In this document: in pieces, positions 17,243-26,072 of the stretch
How positions within the stretch are numbered: position 1 is the stretch's first letter
How the letters are laid out: every line of letters begins with the position of its first letter
Made by a program: the position numbers and the translations under genes
The notes under the pieces: model-generated
Seen by the model: only the letters and a program-made list of their open reading frames with translations
Database searches by the model: none
Told to the model about the DNA's origin: nothing
Assembly (NCBI GenBank): GCA_044353855.1
Contig: JBILBF010000002.1
Coordinates: 620,001 to 684,000, forward strand
From: UKL13-3 sp044353855
Lineage (GTDB): Bacteria; Bacteroidota; Bacteroidia; UKL13-3
Reading direction: 5' to 3'
DNA length: 64,000 nucleotides

Positions 17243-17782
17243 ATGAAATTAGATAAAGTAAAATTATTAACCACAATGGTGGTATTATTACTGCTCATTA
17301 ATATTGCAACTATTGCCAGTATTTGGAAATTAATTGATCCCAAAAACCTTTCATTGATGCCTCCTCCGCCTCCAAGCGCTAAAGAGTTTATAATTAGCAA
17401 GCTAAACTTAGATGAAGAGCAACAAAAGGTTTTTGATGAGCTACGCAAAGAACATTTTGAACAGATGCAAACCCTGCAAGTAAATATTAGAACAGAAAAA
17501 GATGCACTGTATGATTTGCTAAAAAGCCCAGAACCAGATACCGTTCAAACATACCTACACATAGCGCGTGTGATGCAAAACGAAGAGCGTTTGGAAAAAA
17601 TAACCTTTGAGCATTTTAGAAAAGTGAGAGCAATTTGCAATGATGAACAAAAACAACATTTTGACATCATTATTGACCAAATAATGCGCATAGTGATGAG
17701 ACCTCATCGCCAAGGAGAAACGCATGAACCTATCGGAGATCATGAACAACATGGTACACATGAAAACCAGCCACTGCCATAG
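17243..17782 (+). CDS. CnrX/Spy/CpxP-like periplasmic sensor or chaperone
   Basis: The 179-residue protein has one N-terminal membrane segment (about 8-28), a proline run at 40-44, then a long helical domain with the LNLDEEQQKVFDEL pattern of the Spy/CpxP/ZraP/CnrX superfamily. Histidines at 71, 106, 124 and 139 lie in the helices. A tail with five His (155, 161, 167, 170, 173) looks able to bind metal. In CnrX a membrane-bound helical domain binds Ni/Co and releases the sigma factor through CnrY. The same gene types are present here, so metal or envelope-stress sensing is inferred; the actual ligand is unknown. Confidence 0.72.
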   Translation: MKLDKVKLLTTMVVLLLLINIATIASIWKLIDPKNLSLMPPPPPSAKEFIISKLNLDEEQQKVFDELRKEHFEQMQTLQVNIRTEKDALYDLLKSPEPDTVQTYLHIARVMQNEERLEKITFEHFRKVRAICNDEQKQHFDIIIDQIMRIVMRPHRQGETHEPIGDHEQHGTHENQPLP

Positions 17783-17821
17783 TTTTAAGATTTAATTTTA
17801 TAGCTAACTATTTAACATACA

Positions 17822-18076
17822 ATGAAAATATTAAAAAATCTCGCCTTGAGCGACACAGGATTTGTGTTTAATCCATCAACTGGTGATTCATTTTCGGTAA
17901 ATCCAATAGGATTAGGCATTCTGAAGGATTTTAAAGATGGAAAATCTGAAGAAGAGATTAAAAAAAGATTGTTAAATGATTTTCAAACGGATAAGGAAAC
18001 TATTGAAAAAGACTTGTACGATTTTATGAAAATGATTGAACAATTTAACATCACCGAATACCATGAACAAGCGTAA
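17822..18076 (+). CDS. PqqD-like peptide-binding protein (RiPP recognition element fold)
   Basis: The 84-residue protein has the PqqD layout. It has N-terminal beta strands (KNLALSDTGFVFNPSTGDSFSVNPIGLGIL) followed by helices with DGKSEEEIKKRLLNDF and a final ETIEKDLYDFMKMIEQF. PqqD and relatives bind leader peptides and present them to a modifying enzyme. No radical-SAM enzyme is adjacent. The partner is an ATP-grasp ligase whose start lies 14 bases inside this gene, so the two are co-translated and their proteins probably interact. No clear precursor peptide is seen nearby. Confidence 0.72.
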   Translation: MKILKNLALSDTGFVFNPSTGDSFSVNPIGLGILKDFKDGKSEEEIKKRLLNDFQTDKETIEKDLYDFMKMIEQFNITEYHEQA

Positions 18077-19109
18077 ACTTACAATAGCTGTTACAGGTTT
18101 AAATAATATTGATAGTCCAGGCCCTGGAATTCCAGTAATTAGAGCATTAAAAGACAGTATAGCTTTTGATGTACGCGTTATTGGATTATCTTATGATGCT
18201 CTTGAGCCAGGTATATACATGCACGATTTGGTAGATAAAACGTATCAAATACCATTGCCAACTGCAGGGCAAAACAGTTTACTTACTAGGCTAGAATATA
18301 TTCATCACATAGAAAAAATAGATGTAATTATTCCAAACTTTGATGCAGAATTATTCAACTTTATCAAACTTCAAGACACGTTAAAAAAAATGGGAATTTG
18401 CTCTTTTTTGCCAACACTTGAACAGTTTGAAGAAAGACAAAAATGGTCGTTAGCAGATTTTGGAATTAAGTACAATATTCAAGTACCGAAAAGCAAAATG
18501 ATAAACAGCATGGCTGAAATTCACAATTTGGCTTATGAATTTGGATACCCATTGGTTGTAAAAGGAAAATATTATGATGCATCTGTTGCATATTCTCCCG
18601 ATCAAGCAATGGGCTATTTTAATAAAATAAGCAGTAAATGGGGATTACCAATTATCATTCAACAATTCACACAAGGCACAGAAGTAAACCTCACAGGAAT
18701 TGGAGATGGAAAAGGGAATCTGATAGGAGCAGTACCCATGCGTAAAACCTATATCACAGATAAGGGAAAAGCTTGGGCCGGGGTAGCATTAGAAGACCCT
18801 AATTTGATGGACTTAGCCAAAAGAATGGTAAATGGTAACAAATGGAGAGGTGGGTTTGAACTGGAAATGATCAGAACAGATAGAAATGAATATTATTTAA
18901 TCGAAATAAATCCACGTTTCCCAGCTTGGGTATATTTAGCAGTTGGTGCTGGCCAAAATCATCCAGAAGCATTGGTAAAATTAGCCCTAGGAGAAAATGT
19001 AAAACCATTTGAAAAATATGAATCAGGCAAAATGTTTGTTCGGTATTCATATGATCAAATTGTTGACCTTAAAGAATTTGAAACTATTTCAACCATGGGA
19101 GAACTTTAA
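18063..19109 (+). CDS. ATP-grasp ligase of unknown substrate
   Basis: I start the gene at ATG 18063 (MNKRKLTIAVTGLNNID), since an upstream in-frame ATG at 18036 adds nine unlikely residues. The 348-residue protein is CarB-like: an N-terminal Rossmann part with the TGLN loop, then an ATP-grasp domain with GYPLVVKGKYYDA (Lys167), IIQQFTQGTEVNLTG (Glu207) and GGFELEM (Glu268). EINPRFPAW follows (Glu281, Asn283, Arg285), the Mg/ATP ligands. These enzymes join a carboxylate to an amine through an acyl phosphate. The neighbours suggest a peptide-linked or amino-acid-derived product. Substrate unknown. Confidence 0.82.
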   Translation: MNKRKLTIAVTGLNNIDSPGPGIPVIRALKDSIAFDVRVIGLSYDALEPGIYMHDLVDKTYQIPLPTAGQNSLLTRLEYIHHIEKIDVIIPNFDAELFNFIKLQDTLKKMGICSFLPTLEQFEERQKWSLADFGIKYNIQVPKSKMINSMAEIHNLAYEFGYPLVVKGKYYDASVAYSPDQAMGYFNKISSKWGLPIIIQQFTQGTEVNLTGIGDGKGNLIGAVPMRKTYITDKGKAWAGVALEDPNLMDLAKRMVNGNKWRGGFELEMIRTDRNEYYLIEINPRFPAWVYLAVGAGQNHPEALVKLALGENVKPFEKYESGKMFVRYSYDQIVDLKEFETISTMGEL

Positions 19110-19136
19110 AAAAAACTTACCATAAAAAAATTGAAT

Positions 19137-20516
19137 ATGAAAAAACAATTATATGAACGCCCATTAATTCAAAGAATTAATACTGGACTAATGAATAAAT
19201 TTGGCACTAAAACAGAATATGCACCCGTAAGTCATATAGATGGATTTGCCGTAAAAGAGCTTATTAAAGAGTTTGGGTCACCCGTATTTGTATTAAGCGA
19301 ACAAACCATACGCAATACATATAAAGAAGCTGTTAGGGCATTTAAAACGCGTTATCCAAAGGTTCAGTTTGCATGGAGTTATAAAACAAATTACATTAAT
19401 GCCGTTTGTAATATTTTCCATCAAGAAGGTTCGTGGGCAGAAGTTGTTTCAGGGTTTGAATACCAGAAAGCAATTAACAATGGTGTGCCAGGTGATAAAA
19501 TTATTTTTAATGGACCTGATAAAACAGATGAGGATTTACGTTCAGCTATCAATCATAATTCTCCTATTCATATTGATCATTTGGATGAGTTGTATCGCTT
19601 AACTGAAATTGCTGAAGAGATGAATAAACGTCCAAATGTTGCCATTCGCGTTAATATGGATACAGGCATTTATCCTATGTGGGATAGATTTGGGTTTAAC
19701 TACGAAAATGGACAAGCATGGGATGCCATAAATAAAATTATACTAGGAGATAGATTAGAATTGGTGGGTGTACACAGTCATATTGGTACATTTATGTTAT
19801 CGCCACAAGCATATGCAACAGCAGCTTACAAACTTTCTGATCTTGCACTAGGCATTAAAAAGAAGTTTGGTAAAACAATTAAATACATTGATATGGGTGG
19901 AGGCTTTGCCTCTAAAAATACCTTAAAAGGTTCATATCTTCCGGGTGCAGACACCGTTCCTACAATTGACCAATTTGCTGAAGCAATTAGTACCGCTTTA
20001 TTAAATGCAGGTTTTGTTGAAAAAGATTTACCCTTACTTATTTTAGAATCAGGCAGAGCACTTATAGACGAAGCTGGCTATTTATTAGGAAGCGTTATTG
20101 CAAATAAACGATTGAGTGATGGACGTAGAGCATCCATTATGGATTTTGGGGTAAACATTCTTTTTACCGCGTTTTGGTACGACCATAAAATAAGCCCTGC
20201 TCAAGAATTTAGTTCCTATACAGAAGATACAGTTATGTATGGACCATTGTGTATGAATATTGATGTAGTAAGAAGTAATGTAACATTGCCACCATTAAAA
20301 AAGGATGACCATGTTGTAGTGCATACCGTAGGTGCCTATAATATGACTCAATGGATGCAGTTTATTTCAATGAGACCATCCGTTGTATTGCTAGGAATAG
20401 ATGGAAAAACACATCTAATTCGCAGTAAAGAAACGCTCGATAATATTGAAGCAAATGAAGTAATGCCCGATTTTTTAAAAAACCATAAACTTGCACCTTC
20501 TTTATCTAAAGCATAA
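19137..20516 (+). CDS. PLP-dependent decarboxylase of the DapDC (alanine-racemase-fold) family
   Basis: The protein (about 459 residues from ATG 19137; TTG 19131 would add two) belongs to fold-type III. FAWSYKTN carries the Schiff-base Lys (residue 83), GVHSHIGT follows near 218, and DMGGGFAS near 262 binds PLP phosphate. LILESGRALIDEAGYL, YGPLCMNIDVV (substrate Cys) and GAYNMTQW close the site. The N-terminal extension of about 25 residues and the setting next to an ATP-grasp gene argue against plain lysine synthesis. It may decarboxylate an amino acid or a ligated derivative in the same pathway. It is 27 bases past the ligase stop. Confidence 0.83.
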   Translation: MKKQLYERPLIQRINTGLMNKFGTKTEYAPVSHIDGFAVKELIKEFGSPVFVLSEQTIRNTYKEAVRAFKTRYPKVQFAWSYKTNYINAVCNIFHQEGSWAEVVSGFEYQKAINNGVPGDKIIFNGPDKTDEDLRSAINHNSPIHIDHLDELYRLTEIAEEMNKRPNVAIRVNMDTGIYPMWDRFGFNYENGQAWDAINKIILGDRLELVGVHSHIGTFMLSPQAYATAAYKLSDLALGIKKKFGKTIKYIDMGGGFASKNTLKGSYLPGADTVPTIDQFAEAISTALLNAGFVEKDLPLLILESGRALIDEAGYLLGSVIANKRLSDGRRASIMDFGVNILFTAFWYDHKISPAQEFSSYTEDTVMYGPLCMNIDVVRSNVTLPPLKKDDHVVVHTVGAYNMTQWMQFISMRPSVVLLGIDGKTHLIRSKETLDNIEANEVMPDFLKNHKLAPSLSKA

Positions 20517-20522
20517 AAAACG

Positions 20523-22733
20523 TTGATCAAAAATATCTTAAACATATTTGGTAAAGGTTTTATCAATAGCTATTCGCAGCTTTTTTTTGCAGACAATAAA
20601 GTTTTTGCTTGGCTTTTGTTACTATCATCATTTGTTAATCCAATAACTGGATTAAGTGGTGTTGTCGCCACTGTAGTTGCTCTTACATTTTCTTATTGGA
20701 TTGGATTAGACAGAAGCGCATTAAGTCTAGGTGTGTATAGCTATAACGCTTTAATGATCGGAATGGTATTGGGCTCACAATATAGCTTTAACTTAAGCTA
20801 TGTTGTTATACTCACTTTTGGATCAATTTTAAGTGTATTAATGGCAATTTGGTTTGCAACAATTTTTGCTAAATACCGATTACCGTCATTGAGTTTATCT
20901 TTTTTGGTAACACTTTGGATTATTACTATTGGTTTGCGATCCTTTACCAATGTAGAAATGAGTGAACGTGGATTATATAGAATGAACGAGTGGTTCAATA
21001 TTGGAGGAAATTCAATGGTAGAATGGATGACTACAATTGAAAACATGCAGCTACCCTCTCTTGTAGATGTGTATTTAAAATCAATTTCAGCAGTGTTTTT
21101 TCAATACAATATTATATCTGGAAGTATCATTTTAATTGGTTTAATCATTTGGTCAAGAATCGCTTTTGTCTTATCTATTATTGGATTCATTATTGGTTAT
21201 CTATTTTATTACAGCCTTGCAGGAGAGTTTTCGCAGCTTTACTACAGTTATATTGGATTTAATTTTATCTTAACTGCAATTGCCCTAGGTGGTTTTTATT
21301 TAATTCCATCTAAAGCATCCTTTATACTTGCAATCATTACAATGCCTCTTATTGGACTTTTTATCAGTGGCTTTAATGGTGTATTAAGTGTACATCAATT
21401 GCCATTGTATTCTTTACCATTTTCACTTACTGTAATCTTAATAATTATGTTGCTCAATCAACGAGTGCATTTTAACCGTTTGATATTAGTTCCTTATCAA
21501 TACTTTTCTCCTGAAAAAAACCTCTATCATTATACTAATAATATCTCCCGATTTAAAGACAGCACATTCATTAATATTCGCATTCCATTTTTAGGTGAAT
21601 GGTTTGTATCGCAGGGCTATAATGGTACAATTACCCATAAAGAAGATTGGAAGTATGCTTTAGATTTTGTGGTAGTGGATGAAACACAACATACATTTAA
21701 ACTTCCTGGTGAAAAAATAACCGATTTTTATTGTTTCAACTTACCCGTTTTAGCTCCAGCAGATGGATATATTGTAGCTGTTTTGGATGGAATTGATGAC
21801 AATCCGATTGGCGAAATAGATATCCAACATAATTGGGGAAATACTATAGTTATTAAACATGCAGATGGTTTATACAGTAAATTATCTCACCTAAAAAAAG
21901 AATCATTGCATTTTCAAATCAATGATTTTGTAAAAGCAGGGCAACTCATTGCTACATGCGGCAGTTCAGGTCGATCACCTGAACCTCACTTACATTTTCA
22001 AATTCAACAAACACCTTATATTGGTTCTAAAACACTAGCCTATCCGTTGAGTTATTACATAACCCGACAAAATGAAAAGTACACTTTTCATGCATTTGAA
22101 ATTCCTTCGGCAAGTGCTCATATCCATTATCCAATAGCAACCCCACTTTTAGTTAATGCCTACCATTTTATTCCTGGTAAAAATACACACTATGAGGTGG
22201 AAGACACAAATGGTAAGAAACAAATTATAACTTGGGAATGTAATGTTAATGCCTGGAATCAAACCTATTTATATTGTCCAAGAACTAAATCGGCAGCTTA
22301 CTTTATAAATAACGGAACCTTATTTTATTTCACTTCATTTTTTGGAGATAAAAAATCGCTTTTGTTTAATTTTTATTTAGCCAATCAAAAAATATTACTC
22401 GGTTATTATCCTGATATGGAAATTAAAGATACACTGTCGGCAACCTATTTTCAAGATACATTGTCGCTTTGGTTTCAGGATTTTATTGCACCTTTTCACC
22501 AATTTTTAACGGTTAATTTTACTTCAACTTTTAAAAGTATAGATAACTTGTATGCTCCAAATGACATTCTTATTGAAACAGAGGTTAAAGCCTTAGTTGG
22601 AAATTTTACAGTCAAACAAAAGTCATATAAGTTAAACTTTATTGATAATAAACTAAGTCAATGGAGTATTACACAACACAACACAATTCAACTTAAAGCA
22701 ACATGTATCGATTTGCCATTGGATTTATATTAA
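20523..22733 (+). CDS. Urea-transporter-like channel fused to an M23 peptidase domain
   Basis: The 736-residue protein has about 10 hydrophobic segments in residues 10-320, with SLGVYSYNALMIGMVLGSQY as in the urea transporter family. Soluble sequence follows with an M23 metallopeptidase block. THKEDWKYALDFV holds the first His and Asp (about 372-382), GNTIVIKHADGLYSKLSHL the core strands, and EPHLHFQ the HxH pair near 490. LPVLAPADGYIVAV and GDIV-like spacing agree. All Zn ligands seem present. About 240 C-terminal residues are unassigned. TTG at 20523 is the likely start, six bases past the decarboxylase stop. It could couple small-molecule export with wall cleavage, which is inference. Confidence 0.72.
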   Translation: MIKNILNIFGKGFINSYSQLFFADNKVFAWLLLLSSFVNPITGLSGVVATVVALTFSYWIGLDRSALSLGVYSYNALMIGMVLGSQYSFNLSYVVILTFGSILSVLMAIWFATIFAKYRLPSLSLSFLVTLWIITIGLRSFTNVEMSERGLYRMNEWFNIGGNSMVEWMTTIENMQLPSLVDVYLKSISAVFFQYNIISGSIILIGLIIWSRIAFVLSIIGFIIGYLFYYSLAGEFSQLYYSYIGFNFILTAIALGGFYLIPSKASFILAIITMPLIGLFISGFNGVLSVHQLPLYSLPFSLTVILIIMLLNQRVHFNRLILVPYQYFSPEKNLYHYTNNISRFKDSTFINIRIPFLGEWFVSQGYNGTITHKEDWKYALDFVVVDETQHTFKLPGEKITDFYCFNLPVLAPADGYIVAVLDGIDDNPIGEIDIQHNWGNTIVIKHADGLYSKLSHLKKESLHFQINDFVKAGQLIATCGSSGRSPEPHLHFQIQQTPYIGSKTLAYPLSYYITRQNEKYTFHAFEIPSASAHIHYPIATPLLVNAYHFIPGKNTHYEVEDTNGKKQIITWECNVNAWNQTYLYCPRTKSAAYFINNGTLFYFTSFFGDKKSLLFNFYLANQKILLGYYPDMEIKDTLSATYFQDTLSLWFQDFIAPFHQFLTVNFTSTFKSIDNLYAPNDILIETEVKALVGNFTVKQKSYKLNFIDNKLSQWSITQHNTIQLKATCIDLPLDLY

Positions 22734-23866
22734 TTGTAATTTATGGTAATGCAAAAGCTCAGGTTGATATTAAAACAGCTGCTTTAGATTCTATAACGTA
22801 CAACCAGTATATAGAAAAAAACTGGGCTTCATTATTGGATTCGACCAACCAAATTTTAAAGCGTAATGAAGGGTTTTATAATTTATATCTTAGAGCCGCT
22901 ATTGCTGCTAATGCATTGCAAAAAACATACAAAGAGCAGTATTATTTACAGCTAGCACAACAAAATTACCCAAATGATTCTAATGTACTTCCACAACTTT
23001 ATGCTAATTATATAAAGCTAGGACAATATCCACAAGCACTTCGTATCAACAAAATAATAACAAACAACACTTTAAAAGAATACCAATATCGTGTGCCAAT
23101 TATATACATGGCTAATATTGAATCAGGTTATAAAAAGTGTAACGATGAAACTATTTATAAACCATTATATTATGGGCAAGTAGGATTTGGATTTCGCATC
23201 CGTTCAACTACAATATATAATGCTATTAGTTATTTAAAACAAAATGCGTATTACGGTAATACAACTCAATTTCAATATTTTATAATGGCTACTATACCCC
23301 TTCGTAAAAACTGGAATCTTTCACCAGCTTTTCATTGGATACAATTTAACATTAAAAACTCCACCCAATTAATTCCCGACTCAGCACTTAATGGACAACC
23401 AGTTATATTTGGCTTATCTATTTCAAAACTTTACAAATCGATTTTGTATAATATAGGAATGTATAACTCAACCCTAAATCAAGAAACCCAATTCCAAATT
23501 CAACCAGCGATAACTTGGTTTCCTTTTTCAAATAATACAGTATCGCTGAATACAACGTTTAATTATTTAACAGAAAAAAATGTACTAACTGCTTCATACT
23601 CGGCAACAGTATTCCCCATAAAATCTGTTTCAATTACACTTGCTTATTTAAGAGCAAACACTCGTTTTTATTCCGAACAAAGTGGTTATTTGGTAAACAA
23701 TTCATTTGATCTTACAAAAGATAGAATAATGAGTATTGTAAATTGGAATATGACAACTAAGTGGATAATGTATGGTGTATACTTGCACGAAAAAAAGGTT
23801 GAAAACGTGTTTGAAACACCTTATACATATAACATGGGTTTAATTGGATTTAAAAAAATATTTTAA
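22703..23866 (+). CDS. Outer-membrane beta-barrel protein with N-terminal TPR-like part
   Basis: The 387-residue protein has a signal peptide (about 1-19, ending AKAQ), a helical TPR-like stretch to about residue 125, and then alternating beta strands to a C-terminal Phe (FKKIF), as in outer-membrane barrels. The layout resembles YaiO-type proteins (TPR plus barrel), but I recognise no motif that proves it. It overlaps the end of the UT-M23 gene by 31 bases and is followed 10 bases later by a small TPR protein, so it is part of the same operon. A channel for the product of the cluster is inferred. Confidence 0.68.
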   Translation: MYRFAIGFILIVIYGNAKAQVDIKTAALDSITYNQYIEKNWASLLDSTNQILKRNEGFYNLYLRAAIAANALQKTYKEQYYLQLAQQNYPNDSNVLPQLYANYIKLGQYPQALRINKIITNNTLKEYQYRVPIIYMANIESGYKKCNDETIYKPLYYGQVGFGFRIRSTTIYNAISYLKQNAYYGNTTQFQYFIMATIPLRKNWNLSPAFHWIQFNIKNSTQLIPDSALNGQPVIFGLSISKLYKSILYNIGMYNSTLNQETQFQIQPAITWFPFSNNTVSLNTTFNYLTEKNVLTASYSATVFPIKSVSITLAYLRANTRFYSEQSGYLVNNSFDLTKDRIMSIVNWNMTTKWIMYGVYLHEKKVENVFETPYTYNMGLIGFKKIF

Positions 23867-23876
23867 TGTAACTATT

Positions 23877-24485
23877 ATGATAAAAAAAGGAATCATCATT
23901 GCAACTTTAATCATTTCATCTAGCATCTTGTTTGCACAAGATGCTTTACAATCTGCTTTTGAACAAAGTTATGCTCAGGAAAGAGTTGGTAATTATATAG
24001 GTGCTATTCAAAGTATGGAAAAAGCATATACAGCAAAAAGTTATGAGTGTACAATTAGAATTGCCTATCTCAAATATATGAGTGGTTTATATGTTGAATC
24101 AACTGTTTACTATCAAAAAGCAATTAATTTAATGCCTTATGCATTAGAACCAAGATTGGGTTATGTATATCCAGCTGCAGCACTTGGTAAGTGGGATGAT
24201 GTGGTTACACAATATACTAGTATTTTAAAAATTGATCCTAAAAACAGTTCAGTAAACTATAAGCTTGGTGTTATTTATTACAACCGTAAAAAATATACAC
24301 AAGCATATAGCCTATTTGAAAAAGTAGTAAATGCATACCCTATTGATTATGATGGACTACTTATGTATGCATGGACTAGTTATCGTTTAGGTAAATTGCC
24401 ACAAGCTAAAATGTTGTTTAAAAAAGTACTTTTAATTTCACCAAGCGATAAATCTGCTTTAGAAGGTCTTGCATTAATTAAATAG
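23877..24485 (+). CDS. Secreted TPR-repeat protein
   Basis: Starting at ATG 23877, the 202-residue product has a signal peptide (MIKKGIIIATLIISSSILFAQ) and about four TPR units: SYAQERVGNYIGAIQSMEKA, VESTVYYQKAINLMP, NYKLGVIYYNRKKYTQAYSL and AWTSYRLGKLPQAKMLF. An ATG at 23844 in the same frame would remove the signal and overlap the barrel gene. As the last gene before a terminator, it is likely a periplasmic scaffold for the barrel or the ligase system. No enzymatic motif. Confidence 0.75.
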   Translation: MIKKGIIIATLIISSSILFAQDALQSAFEQSYAQERVGNYIGAIQSMEKAYTAKSYECTIRIAYLKYMSGLYVESTVYYQKAINLMPYALEPRLGYVYPAAALGKWDDVVTQYTSILKIDPKNSSVNYKLGVIYYNRKKYTQAYSLFEKVVNAYPIDYDGLLMYAWTSYRLGKLPQAKMLFKKVLLISPSDKSALEGLALIK

Positions 24486-24529
24486 TATTTAAACGTACTT
24501 ATACTTACAATCATTTCTAATAGGTAAAA

Positions 24530-24563
24530 CCAAAAAAAGAGAACAAAATATTATCTCTTTTTG
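24530..24563 (+). terminator. Intrinsic terminator closing the 16.3-24.5 kb gene run
   Basis: CCAAAAAAAGAGA pairs with TCTCTTTTTGG over an ATTATA-containing loop. The stem is AT-rich. It is the first plausible terminator after the sigma-factor gene. Confidence 0.6.
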
Positions 24564-24588
24564 GTAAAACAATTCACTATATTCGGGT

Positions 24589-25203
24589 ATGATACTGGAG
24601 CTACATCAACAAAACCCAAACTTGCGCGACATTAAAAAAGCAATTGATGTATTGCAAAAAGATGGCGTAATTATTATACCTACTGATACAATTTATGCTA
24701 TGGCTTGTAAATTGGATAGCAAAAAGGGAATAGAACGTATGGCAAAAAATGCTGGCAAAAAACCAGAAAAAGTCAACTTTTCTTTAATCTGTTCTGACCT
24801 TTCGCATATTGCCGATTATACAGCTGTTATTGATAAAGCTATTTTCAGATTACTCAAAAATAATTTACCGGGTGCATTTACTTTTATCTTAAATGCTAAT
24901 AGCAGTGTAACAAAATATTTTAGCGGAAATAAAAAAACAATTGGAATACGTGTACCCAATAATACTATTGCACAAACTATTGTTTACGAACTCGGAATGC
25001 CATTAGTGGTAAGCACGATTCACCACGATGATGTCATATTGGAATACATGACAGACCCGGAAGAAATTAATGCCAAATTTGAACATAATGTAGACTTAGT
25101 GATAGATGGCGGAGCGGGTGGAAATGAGCCGTCAACCATCATTGATTGTACTGGAGATGAACCCATTATTATACGCCAAGGTAAGGGTATTATCAACGAA
25201 TAA
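24589..25203 (+). CDS. YrdC/Sua5-family L-threonylcarbamoyladenylate synthase
   Basis: This family makes threonylcarbamoyl-AMP for t6A modification of tRNAs that read ANN codons. The 204-residue protein carries GVIIIPTDTIYAMACKLD (about 26-43), the KPEKVNFSLICSD segment, GAFTFILNANS, IGIRVPNN, MPLVVSTIHH and STIIDCTGDEPIIIRQGKG, in order. It is a YrdC-only protein without the Sua5 C-terminal domain. Many Bacteroidota have two such genes, so the exact symbol (tsaC-like) is left open. It starts a run of four genes ending at the asparaginase. Confidence 0.88.
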   Translation: MILELHQQNPNLRDIKKAIDVLQKDGVIIIPTDTIYAMACKLDSKKGIERMAKNAGKKPEKVNFSLICSDLSHIADYTAVIDKAIFRLLKNNLPGAFTFILNANSSVTKYFSGNKKTIGIRVPNNTIAQTIVYELGMPLVVSTIHHDDVILEYMTDPEEINAKFEHNVDLVIDGGAGGNEPSTIIDCTGDEPIIIRQGKGIINE

Positions 25204-25214
25204 TTTACTTTAAC

Positions 25215-26072
25215 TTGCAATCAACCCGACATATAGCAATAGTTTGTAACCCAAAATCGGGAAAAGGCTTACCGTTAAAATGGTTACCTAAAGTAGTATA
25301 TACCATTCAGCAACATCAATTTACTTATGAAGTTTTTACCCAACAACTTCCTCATAACTTAAGCGCATTTTCTGACTTAATTATAATGGGTGGTGATGGG
25401 ACAATTAATTATACTGTAAATCACTTTAAGGAAATACCCATCCCAATTGGGATAATTAGATGTGGAACAGGAAATGATTTTAGTGAATTATTGTTTGGCA
25501 AAAAAACGATAGAAGAACATATTAAAACAGCTTTATTTGGCAAACCTAAATATATTGATGCAGGAAAATGTAACGATACATTATTTATGAATGGTGTAGG
25601 AATTGGATTTGATGGCTGGGTAGTTAAAAAATTATTAGCTAAAAATTTATTCAGAGGTAAAGCAGCATATTACAGTACGGTTATCAGTCTATTATTATTT
25701 TACCGAGAAAGTAATATTACCCTAACAGTTGATGGTGAAACTTTTGAAACTTCCTTGTTCATGTTATCAGCTGCAAATGGAAAAACGTATGGTGGTGGAT
25801 TTAAGGTTGCTCCTAGGGCTAGTGTTACTGATGGATTATTGGAATGTATAGTTGTAAAAAAAATATCATTATTACAACGTCTAAAATATTTACCTATACT
25901 GGAAAAAGGTAAACATTTAGATAAACCATTAACTTTTATTAAGTATAAACAGGCAAAAAAAATTACGATAACAAGTAATCATCCTTTACAAGCACATTTA
26001 GATGGCGAACATCTTTTAGCAAAATCATTTGACATTACCATTGAACCACAAAAATATTTAATACGTTATTAA
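25215..26072 (+). CDS. Diacylglycerol kinase family lipid kinase
   Basis: The 285-residue protein has the DAGK catalytic signature: AIVCNPKSGKG near the N-terminus, IIMGGDGTINYTVNHF (GGDGT loop, about 58-73), IGIIRCGTGNDFSE, and a C-terminal domain with NGKTYGGGFKVAPRASVTDG. Members phosphorylate diacylglycerol, sphingoid bases or related lipids (YegS, DgkB). TTG at 25215 is the probable start, since ATG is absent at the expected place. Its stop overlaps the next start (TAATG), so it is coupled to the TauE/SafE gene. Lipid substrate unknown. Confidence 0.88.
   Translation: MQSTRHIAIVCNPKSGKGLPLKWLPKVVYTIQQHQFTYEVFTQQLPHNLSAFSDLIIMGGDGTINYTVNHFKEIPIPIGIIRCGTGNDFSELLFGKKTIEEHIKTALFGKPKYIDAGKCNDTLFMNGVGIGFDGWVVKKLLAKNLFRGKAAYYSTVISLLLFYRESNITLTVDGETFETSLFMLSAANGKTYGGGFKVAPRASVTDGLLECIVVKKISLLQRLKYLPILEKGKHLDKPLTFIKYKQAKKITITSNHPLQAHLDGEHLLAKSFDITIEPQKYLIRY

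Noticed and set aside
19137..20516. lysA for lysine biosynthesis
   Set aside because: The fold fits, but the N-terminal extension and operon with an ATP-grasp ligase and PqqD-like protein make plain diaminopimelate decarboxylation unproven, so no symbol was given.
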